Source: Chloroflexota bacterium (GTDB lineage: Bacteria; Chloroflexota; Ktedonobacteria; Ktedonobacterales; Ktedonobacteraceae). From it: a stretch of 59,303 nt of DNA. The DNA is taken from positions 1 through 59,303 of the forward strand of contig VBHI01000346.1 in assembly GCA_005881495.1 (NCBI GenBank), given 5' to 3'. Shown here one piece after another: positions 45,077 through 51,903 of the stretch (the stretch's first letter is position 1; the number at the start of each line of letters is the position of its first letter). The translations under genes and the position numbers were made by a program. The notes beneath the pieces are model-generated. The model had not been told where the DNA came from, made no database searches, and saw only the letters and a program-made list of their open reading frames with translations.

Positions 45077-46355
45077 GGGCCCATCCGCAAATAACTTCCT
45101 GTTTTAAGGGAAGGCAGTGTCTTGAGGTTTGATGGTGTAATTCCACTCCCCATGAAAGGGATCGCGGACGATGTTGAGGGCCTTGAGCTCAGCGTCGCTG
45201 AGGGTGAGGCCGGTCGGATAGGTGTGGCTGTCCTTGATGGCCGTGACGTGCAATCCTTGCTCGGTGGTCGTATGAGAGATCAGCTCAATGACGGTTTCCA
45301 GAGACGCGAGCGGCTTGGCGCGCCAGTTAATGGAAATGAAAGAAAAGAGGCGATGCTCGATCTTGTTCCATTTGCTGGTGGCAGGCGGATAATGCGCCAC
45401 CGTGATCGTGAGCTGTTCTTCATTGGCCAGGGTCTGCAAGGCCTTCTTCCACCGCTTATTGCGTACGCCGAGGCTTTCTCCCCCATCGGCGGTGATCAGC
45501 AGTTCGGATGCCTGGGGATACAGCTCTTTGCCGCAGTGCTTCCACCCCCTCCTGATACTCTCCACCGCGAACTCTGCTGTCTCATGATCGATGCCGACAT
45601 TCACGAAGCCCTGATTCTGGACCAGATCATAGATCCCCTACGGGATGGCTTTGCCATCGGCTAACGAGCGGTAGTCGTAGACGTGGACTTGCGTCTCTTG
45701 CCCTTTCGGCTGCCATTCTCGCCCCTGGTTCTTAAACTGTCCCAGCAGTTCTTTCTTCTTACAGTCCACCGAGATCGCTGGCGCTTGTTTCTGCTCGAAC
45801 TGCTTACAGAGGGCATTGATGTGCCTGAACTGTTGATCGCGGTCAGCATGAGAAGTGCCTTCTCTCGTTTTCTTGTTGACTTGCAGTGAATAGCCCTGCT
45901 CGTGCAGTAAGTCGGCCAGCGCCGTCTTCTTGATGTGATGTCTCGGCTCGAGAAAGCGCCTTGACCAGGTGTGCCAGCGAGTGTGTCGTCCATTTGACCA
46001 GGCTCATCGGATCCCCTTTGGGCTCCAGTAACTCCTCCAAATCCCCTTGCAAGCTCGGATCGCTCTCCGTTGCCTTCTTCCTCCCTCCTCCTGTTTGGCG
46101 AATTCTCCCCTCGATCCCGGCCCGCTCCCCTTTCAGTTCTTTGATCCCTCTCTGCACTGTTTTCCAGTCCGCTCCCGACTGCACAGCCACCTGGCTGATG
46201 CCTCCATAGCCGATCTTAAGCGCTTCGGTTCCCAGATACAAGCGCCATTGCTGTTCATTCAATTCGTTCCGCAGGATTTCAGACTGTTGTTGTGTCGTCA
46301 TTCCTCGATTATCACTGATTCCTCTAGAATATGGAAGTTATTTGCGGATGAGCCC
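45077..46355 (-). mobile_element. ISAzo13-family insertion sequence
   Basis: 23-bp terminal inverted repeats with one mismatch (45077-45099 and 46333-46355; core CATCCGCAAATAACTTCC). TAA flanks both ends (45074-45076 and 46356-46358), a likely 3-bp target duplication. The transposase inside is broken. Confidence 0.85.
45104..46301 (-). pseudogene. ISAzo13 transposase, frameshift plus nonsense codon
   Basis: N-part: GISQVAVQSGADWKTVQRGI, RRKK-type linker, LLEPKGDPMSLVKWTTHSLA. Near 45950 the frame shifts (EPRHHIKKTALADLLHEQGY continues in another frame). Near 45648 a TAG replaces what should be Tyr in DGKAIP-x-GIYDLVQNQGFV. The C-part has the catalytic motifs VNVGIDHETAEFAVESIRR, LITADGGESLGVRN and TSKWNKIEHRLFSFI. 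The two lesions make it non-functional. Its family is well recognised from the KWN..EHR and ADGG motifs. Confidence 0.85.
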
Positions 46356-46412
46356 TAAGGAACGTGATGTGCACGATTTGCGATGAAACGTTCTTCATTT
46401 AAGGAGAGAAAC

Positions 46413-46787
46413 ATGGCAGAAAAAAGCAAGCAAGGAACGGAAGAAAAACGTGGCTCCAGCAGTGCGAATCAGGAACGTGAGACGGCCGATCAACTGCAAG
46501 GCGCAGCAACCACGATGGCAGCTGCTGGTGTGTTGGACGCGGCCGGTGGCGCCGAGCAGTTACAGGCTGCCAGCGATGTGGCAACCGCAAGCCGGGTGAT
46601 GCTCGCCGAAGGAGCCAGCGATGCGACGAGAGGAATTGATGCGGCCAATGCCGCGCGACTCGCTGGCACGTTAGCTTTTGAGGCCGTTTTTCGCCCCGTT
46701 TTCGCTCAAGAAAAAAAGTTATCTGAGAAAAACGAAAAGTTACGCGAGAAAAGCTGGCTCTGTGCGAGGCAAAACGGATATACTTAA
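46413..46787 (+). pseudogene. hypothetical stress-type protein, C-terminally truncated
   Basis: ATG 46413 follows AAGGAGAG. The product begins with a charged tail and then ATTMAAAGVLDAAGGAEQLQ, AASDVATASRVMLAEGASDA, TRGIDAANAARLAGTL. This is the start of a longer Ala-rich family with repeated GAE.L.AA.DV motifs (about 180-300 residues in relatives I recall). From about residue 93 (46690) the sequence becomes QEKKLSEKNEKLREKS, which is translated from the 20-bp repeats of a probable transposon end. The gene was therefore cut by an insertion. Confidence 0.65.
46714..46753. repeat. two copies of a 20-bp repeat (transposon-end-like)
   Basis: AAAAGTTATCTGAGAAAAA (46714-46732) and GAAAAGTTACGCGAGAAAAG (46734-46753), direct orientation. 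Four further copies lie at 48072-48260. Spacing and AT-rich core resemble multiple transposase-binding sites at a Tn7-like end. Confidence 0.75.
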
Positions 46788-46841
46788 ATCGGGAAGAGAG
46801 CATGAACGCTCACCGAGCAGCGAGAAGGGAAGGAACGCCGC

Positions 46842-46985
46842 GTGTTGACTGACGATGGTTTTCAGGTCTGGTGCTTGCAGAATAGGATTCCTGCCCAGAC
46901 CAAAGCCTACATTGAGCGGATTCGTTCGTCGCAGCCTGTGCGAAAGGTGCGCAGCCGCGCTTTTATGCATCGTTCAAGGAAGTGA
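46842..46985 (+). pseudogene. N-terminal fragment of a TnsA-like transposon endonuclease
   Basis: From GTG 46842 (GGAAGGAAC upstream) the frame reads VLTDDGFQVWCLQNRIPAQT, KAYIERIRSSQPVRKVRSRA, then stops after a few unrelated residues. This corresponds to the opening of TnsA-type proteins of Tn7-like elements seen in Ktedonobacteria (LTD.EF..WC..L.L.......I..IR.S.P.RRV.S...N.SG.YPSRKM). The catalytic nuclease domain is absent. It lies about 90 nt inside the repeats at 46714-46753, as tnsA usually does at one end of such elements. Confidence 0.55.
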
Positions 46986-47005
46986 GATGTACGGAGGAAA
47001 TCGGG

Positions 47006-47914
47006 ATGACGAACACGACAGACCCCTCGGCCACCGTCAATGAGAATCCGCCGACGCTGCGTCTGGTCTGGCCGCAGTGGCAAGGTGCGAGCGTGGAAGC
47101 CATTCGCGAGTTATTCGCGGAGGTTCCCTTCGAGGAAGCTCGCAGAGGCTATGCCGGAGGAGCTGCCGTTCTTAACGCCGTGCTGCCGGCGCACACCGGA
47201 CCGACTGCTCTCGTTCCGGTCGAGTCTGGCGATCGTGGTCTGGGCAAGCAGGACGGGATCGAAGCGAAGGAGGCCGTGATCGCGCAGCTGGCCGGAGCAT
47301 TGGAGGTGATAGGCCGCCACAGCCCTCAGCGAATCCTCACGCTTGGCGGAGAGTGCTCAGTGAGCGTAGCGCCATTCTCCTGGCTGGCCGACCGCTATGG
47401 GGATGATCTTGCGGTGCTGTGGATCGACTCGCACCCCGACGTCGGCACTCCCGCTAGTCACTACTCCGGATACCATGCCATGGCGGTTGCAGTCCTCACC
47501 GGCCATGGAGATCCGGACGTGCTTCGCCTTCTGCCTGCCATGCTTGATCCAAGTCGAGTGGCTCTTGTCGGTCTGCATTCCTGGACCGAAGACGATTTCC
47601 CCAACGCAGCCCGTTGGGGGATCAGATCGTTTAGCCCTGACGATCTTCACCTCTCCAGTCAGCCTCTTCTCGAGTGGCTCAAGGTATCGGGTTGCTCGCG
47701 TGTTGCCATTCATCTCGATGTCGACGTAGTAGATAGCAACGAGATCGTCTTCGGTCTTGGCGCGGAGCCTGACGGCCTGACGAGCAACGAAGTGCGACGA
47801 CTCGTCGCAGACGTGAGTGCCGTCGCCGATGTCGTCGGATTGACTATTGCAGAGTTTGTTCCGCGTCAGGTCATCCGACTGCAGCAGGTGGTGCGCGACT
47901 TCCCGCTCATCTAA
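47006..47914 (+). CDS. arginase/agmatinase-family ureohydrolase
   Basis: A 302-residue metallohydrolase; ATG 47006 is chosen because GGAGGAAA lies just upstream. Binuclear-metal motifs: WIDSHPDVG (DxHxD) and HLDVDVVDS (DxDxxD) are intact, but the first motif GGDHS reads GGECS, placing Cys where the first His ligand is expected. ILTLGGECSVSVAPFSWLAD, DVGTPASHYSGYHAMAV and the ending QVIRLQQVVRDF fit the family. The substrate may be arginine, agmatine, formiminoglutamate or another guanidine. It is the only intact gene between the repeat clusters at 46.7 and 48.1 kb and so looks like transposon cargo. Confidence 0.85.
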   Translation: MTNTTDPSATVNENPPTLRLVWPQWQGASVEAIRELFAEVPFEEARRGYAGGAAVLNAVLPAHTGPTALVPVESGDRGLGKQDGIEAKEAVIAQLAGALEVIGRHSPQRILTLGGECSVSVAPFSWLADRYGDDLAVLWIDSHPDVGTPASHYSGYHAMAVAVLTGHGDPDVLRLLPAMLDPSRVALVGLHSWTEDDFPNAARWGIRSFSPDDLHLSSQPLLEWLKVSGCSRVAIHLDVDVVDSNEIVFGLGAEPDGLTSNEVRRLVADVSAVADVVGLTIAEFVPRQVIRLQQVVRDFPLI

Positions 47915-48071
47915 CATCCCTGCAAGGAAGCCGGGGCCTTTGGGCAACTGGGGAGGTGCGGTCGGTCCCTCGATACAGATGGTTTGTTTCGCTGGATCGG
48001 ATGTCACCGCGATGATCGATCCCGTGACGGGAGAGGTTGATCGATCAGCAGCACTTACCTTCACCTGAAAC

Positions 48072-48260
48072 GAAAAGTTATGCGAGAAAAAACAGTCATA
48101 CGGCATCATTTGCAAAACACAACATGCCAAACACAACATGGAAAAGTTATGCGAGAAAAAGAAACAGCACCGTTCATTAACGATGCCGCTTCTTAGGCTG
48201 CTTGAAGAAATCCTCTAGAAAAGGTTATCTGAGAGAAAAACGAAAAGTATTCTGAGAAAC
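48072..48260. repeat. four copies of the 20-bp transposon-end-like repeat
   Basis: GAAAAGTTATGCGAGAAAAA at 48072 and 48141, GAAAAGGTTATCTGAGAGAA at 48218 and CGAAAAGTATTCTGAGAAAC at 48241, all in the same orientation as the copies at 46714-46753. Between them is a tandem AAACACAACATG (about 48113-48140). The last copy ends about 17 nt before a tRNA-Gly-like sequence. No gene lies in 47915-48276. Confidence 0.78.
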
Positions 48261-48276
48261 GTCACTGTGTGATTAG

Positions 48277-48349
48277 AGCGGGAGACGGGGCTCGAACCCG
48301 CGACAGCCTGCTTGGAAGGCAGGGTGCCGCACAATCACCACTCGCCTGT
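48277..48349 (-). tRNA. tRNA-Gly(TCC)-like sequence, degenerate, copy 1
   Basis: On the minus strand the anticodon arm CCTGC-CTTCCAA-GCAGG (anticodon TCC), a 5-nt variable loop and the T arm GCGGG-TTCGAGC-CCCGT are intact, and CTCCCGC forms the 3' acceptor strand. The 5' acceptor strand pairs at only about four of seven positions, and the D arm lacks the GG motif. CCA is not encoded. It is probably a pseudo-tRNA, or a highly diverged tRNA carried by a mobile element. Compare the copy at 49922-49996. Confidence 0.5.
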
Positions 48350-48434
48350 TACAAAATGGCTCCACGAGCGGCTTTCGCATCACCGCATACAATGTGAGTG
48401 CGCCCAACAAAAGTGTTCACAAGCATGTTGAGAC

Positions 48435-48752
48435 ATGACAACCTGCCTTTACGTGTTCGCAAATACCTGCTTCATGTTCCCACTTCCTGACAAAAGTGTT
48501 CGCAAACTCGCAGAGGCAGATTGTTCGTCACTGGAACTGCTGCTTGAGCAACTATATACGATGCCTTCAGAAAAAACAAGTGAGGCAGGTGTTCCCTCGG
48601 AGATTCTGACCAAAATCCGTATAACCTTAGTAGAATAACCAGCATTTTTGCAACACAACCATTCATATCTCGTAGAACAAGGGGACTTGCATGGCAGATG
48701 ACAGCTGCCTATGCTATACTTACTAGGACAAAGGAGGTAGAAGATACCCAAG
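48435..48752. other. region upstream of the toxin-antitoxin pair
   Basis: The open frame at 48435-48638 has no start site, no composition bias and no family feature, so I do not call it. AAAAGTGTTC(A/G)CAA occurs twice (about 48409 and 48490). Near the 3' end GGCAG-atga-CAGCTGCC (48693-48709) is a dyad next to an extended -10 TGCTATACT (48712-48720), a plausible autoregulated promoter for the gene pair that follows. Confidence 0.5.
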
Positions 48753-49016
48753 ATGGCGGAGCAGATCGAACAAGCACCACCACCCAGCAGTGATTTCGGC
48801 CAGCCCTTGATCGGCATTCCGTTTTCGGAAAACGGGCACGAGGTCATCCGCTATTTTACCGATGAGGCAGCTGCAGATGCGGCGGTCCGTGAGCAGGCGA
48901 TTCAACGGGCCGTGAGTCTGGCTGGCAGTTGGGGCGACCTGGATTGGGTCGAGATGGAAGCGGCCCTTGACCGTATTCGTCACGAAAGCCCGCCGACCCC
49001 ACCCATCACGCTATGA
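48753..49016 (+). CDS. antitoxin partner of a PIN toxin (VapB-like role)
   Basis: An 87-residue acidic protein; AAAGGAGGT lies 14 nt before ATG (a long spacing). The C-terminal half SLAGSWGDLDWVEMEAALDR followed by IRHESPPTPPI is the pattern I know from small antitoxins that precede PIN toxins: the Trp/Asp segment wraps the toxin. There is no recognised DNA-binding fold, though the dyad upstream suggests autoregulation. Its stop overlaps the toxin start (ATGA), a hallmark of toxin-antitoxin operons. Confidence 0.8.
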   Translation: MAEQIEQAPPPSSDFGQPLIGIPFSENGHEVIRYFTDEAAADAAVREQAIQRAVSLAGSWGDLDWVEMEAALDRIRHESPPTPPITL

Positions 49017-49429
49017 GACGCTACCTCCTCGACACTGGCCCTCTTGGGGCCTATCTCCAAGGTCGGGAGCCTGCCGTTGACCTCATTGTTCCCTGGATCA
49101 GGCGCGGAGAAGCAGCAACGAGTATCCTGGTCTATGGCGAGATCATCGAGTACATCAAGAACTTGCACGACTATCCCACCAAGTATATGGGGCTCAGGGG
49201 TCTGCTCGGCGCAATTTATCCGTATTTCCTCACCTACTCCATCCTGGAACGCTATGCTGAAATCCGCCGTACTCTCCGACCTCCCCACGGCCCTGGACTG
49301 ATTGGCGATATCGATACGCTTATTGCAGCCACCGCTCTCGAACGCAACCTGAGGGTCGTGACCACGGATGGTGATTATGAACGGGTACCCGGCTTGAAGG
49401 TCCGGCGCATCTCGCTCAAACGCGTGTAG
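49013..49429 (+). CDS. PIN-domain toxin (VapC-like ribonuclease)
   Basis: A 138-residue PIN protein: Asp8 (YLLDTGPLGAYL), Glu in SILVYGEIIEYIK, Asp in LIGDIDTLIAATALERN and Asp in VVTTDGDYERVPGLK form the four-acid Mg2+ site. It cleaves RNA, typically initiator tRNA or rRNA, when freed from its antitoxin. The length is typical for VapC (about 130-140). The pair is framed by two tRNA-Gly-like sequences, which could be mere coincidence or reflect an island. Confidence 0.92.
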   Translation: MRRYLLDTGPLGAYLQGREPAVDLIVPWIRRGEAATSILVYGEIIEYIKNLHDYPTKYMGLRGLLGAIYPYFLTYSILERYAEIRRTLRPPHGPGLIGDIDTLIAATALERNLRVVTTDGDYERVPGLKVRRISLKRV

Positions 49430-49754
49430 GGAGTGTGGAGAGCATGATCCCTGACCGTTTCAAGCAGCTGTTCTCTCTCATGAGCCAACCCATTGCGTTC
49501 CCGTCAGCCTCTCAGAGGGCTGGGTTGCAAAAATGCCGGTGAGATGGTAGGCTCTGCTCCTCATCGAATATAGTTTCACTCGTATCCATACCAGGTCTCA
49601 CAGTCGTACTGATTACTCTACCTCGTGTTCTTCTTCTGCTCCAGAGAAGCCGAGCGAAGTCAAGGTCTTGAAGGAAAGACAAGAGCAAAGTCGTAGGAAA
49701 ATGGATGCTTGAAGAGGAGAAAGGAAGATTTTTGTGAGGCAATGCGCAGGTAGA

Positions 49755-49812
49755 GGCAGGATGTCACGTGCGCCGAGACAGGATGTCGCCTGAAAAAGAG
49801 GCAGGATGCCGC
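49755..49812. repeat. three 13-bp direct repeats, 22-23 bp apart
   Basis: GGCAGGATGTCAC, GACAGGATGTCGC and GGCAGGATGCCGC, all direct. They are the most regular part of the larger GGCAGATG repeat family extending to 50391. Confidence 0.75.
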
Positions 49813-49921
49813 TGCACGCCTTCTGGCACATAAAAACATCGTCCCCTTGCTTTCCCAAACGCTGCCTGGTTGTCGCCAGGCGGGATCTCACCGGCCTGCA
49901 AAGAGACGATGTACAAATGGG

Positions 49922-49996
49922 AGCGGGAGACGGGACTCGAACCAGGAGATCAGCCTGCTTGGAAGGCAGATGGTCGCAGAATCGCCGCCAGCCTGC
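49922..49996 (-). tRNA. tRNA-Gly(TCC)-like sequence, degenerate, copy 2
   Basis: Minus strand: TCTGC-CTTCCAA-GCAGG anticodon arm (TCC), T-loop TTCGAGT, and the same CTCCCGC 3' acceptor strand as copy 1. The T stem has two mismatches, and the 5' acceptor (GCAGGCT) pairs at about four positions. GAGCGGGAGACGGG and CCTGCTTGGAAGGCAG are shared with copy 1, and ATGGC follows both, so they are diverged duplicates. Likely non-functional. Confidence 0.42.
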
Positions 49997-50539
49997 CATA
50001 AAATGGCTCTGGGAGAGCATTCATACATTTTCACTGTAATCACGCTCATCTGCGGCAGATAGTCGCTTACATTTTGAGGCAGATGGTTATGGATCATATG
50101 CACTGGAAAGAGTATACGCGCCACCTTCTCGAATGGCAAGGGAGGCAGATGGTCAACCACGCAGGAACGAAGCGCTGCCCTTCGCTCTCATGCTCTGTGG
50201 CAGCTTTTGGAAATCCTTCACATCCCAAAGCTTGGCGCATTGCCTTAAGGAACAGCTGCCTCTGTTTTTGCAACGGACATGGCTTACTGTTGTTTCAAGA
50301 GTGGGGAAAAGACAGGTCTGGTCCTGCTGAATCTCCCCACGCTCCTTCGCGAGGGATGAAGTTTGAAACGGTTGAAAAGGCAGATGTGAGATGAGGCAAT
50401 GCGATGCAAAAACGTCCGATGGCCTGAAATCCTGATAGTGCGCTACCTCCCCTGCACGAAGGATATCCTCCTTCCGCACGAAAAGCAAGGCGTTGAACCA
50501 AACTGTGACTTTTCGTGAAGTCGGTTCATCTTGCCGCTC

Positions 50540-51587
50540 TCAGGTTGTGCCCTCCCACAGCACGTGTGCCAGCTTGGGCAGCGAGACGTTGTAGCGGTAG
50601 GCGATGTTGGTGTGATCGTCGTCAAACTCCTCGTATTCGTGCAGGATACCGGCCTGTGTCAATGTGCGAGTCAGCAGGCGCGCACCGAACTGCAGTTGAT
50701 ACTGGTCGCGGCTGCCACAATCCAAGTAGAGCAACTTGAGGGAGCGCAGGGCCTCCTGAATACGCGGGTCCTCTACCATGCGTACGGGATCGTTGGCCTG
50801 CCAGCGCTGCCACACGTCCGGGAGCCGTTCGCAGGTCTCCAGGTCGAAGGGGAGGCGAAAGGGGAACGGCGCCAGCTCAGGATCGGGCGAGTAGCAGGCC
50901 GCCATGGCGAGGATATCGAGGGCGGTCATATCCTCTTCAGTCTTCTGGATGCGTGTCTGGAAAGTGTGATACCAGGCCTCCAGTCCCCCTGCGCTGCGGA
51001 TGATGTTGCAAAAGGTAGGGAAATCGCTGGCATAGCACAGCTCGAAGAGCAGGTCGCCGCTGTGGCAGGCCACGGCGCTCCAGATGTCAGGATGCAGCAT
51101 GCCCCCGCGCAGCGCGCCGTATCCGCCACTGGATTTGCCAAAGATTCCACGCCTGCCCCCTCCCAGGGTGCGATAGGTGCGGTCAATGTAGGGCACCAGT
51201 TCCTGGACGAGGTAGTCGTCATAGTTGCCGACCGCGGACGAATTGAGATACTGGCTGCCTCCATAGGCCGTGAAGCATTCCGGCATGACGACAATGAGGC
51301 CTGCCCTGGTCCGTGAGCAGATCCAGTCGGTCGGAGAGCGTGGGTTGAAAGGGCAGCCAGTTCTGCAGTGAGGCGTCGCTCTCCGAGTAGCCGGCCAGGG
51401 CAAAGACCACCGGGTAGCGCAGGTTCGGAGAACGCTCATAGCCCGAGGGCAGGTACACCAGCAGGTCTCGTTCGGCAGGGTCGCCCAGCGGGTTGCTCGA
51501 GAGCAGCTGACTCACGAAATGGTCCCTGATTACCTGTCCCCGCTCGTGTAATTGGCAGATCGCTCGGTGAGTGAACTGTTCAGGCAT
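50540..51587 (-). pseudogene. esterase (enterochelin-esterase-like alpha/beta hydrolase), frame-broken
   Basis: The N-frame (51587 to about 51300) gives RDLLVYLPSGYERSPNLRYP and VVFALAGYSESDASLQNWLP. The second frame continues AGLIVVMPECFTAYGGSQYL, then the nucleophile elbow GIFGKSSGGYGALRG (Ser), and FDDDHTNIAYRYNVSLPKL (His). Shift near 51300-51310 of one base (or two missing), so the intact protein would be about 345 residues. The type resembles S-formylglutathione-hydrolase/enterochelin esterase relatives. One-base damage may be a sequencing error. Confidence 0.85.
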
Positions 51588-51903
51588 CTGTTTTCCTCGC
51601 TGCTGGTTGAGAGGCTACAAGACCGCTCGATCCTTCTCAACCTTGAGAAGAGATCCTCTCATCGTGAAGTATACCCCGGCCATCTTAATAGAGCCAGCGG
51701 GAATAAAGGCAGCGCTCTCGGTTGTTCTCTTTTCAGGAACGTGTTCATGTTACTTCTATTTGCAATTTGAGCTTCCCCATCGCGCTCTTTCGCCATCAGT
51801 TGAAGATACGAAAAATGGAGCGTATTTGTCTCTGAAAGAGTCGTCCACACATGACAGTCAGAAATTTCTCCTGTGAAGTAAAGGGAAGGGGTGGTGCAGT
51901 TGT

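Larger units (their letters stand above)
49430..50539. other. noncoding region with direct repeats
   Basis: No convincing gene in 1.1 kb. It contains a tRNA-Gly-like sequence (49922-49996) and a series of short direct repeats with consensus GGCAGATGGTCGC at about 49755, 49777, 49800, 49965, 50054, 50078, 50144 and 50379, the first three spaced 22-23 bp. The spacing resembles transposase or replication-initiator sites. The open frames here have no start signals or family features. Confidence 0.6.

Noticed and set aside
48435..48638. Small 67-residue frame upstream of the toxin-antitoxin pair
   Set aside because: No ribosome site, unusual composition and internal repeats; probably chance.
49755..50391. 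CRISPR array
   Set aside because: Repeats are only about 13 bp, imperfect and unevenly spaced, and no cas genes are in the window.
50540..51587. Esterase gene as part of the 70-nt deletion set
   Set aside because: The frame change corresponds to one extra or two missing bases, and the conserved sequence is continuous.
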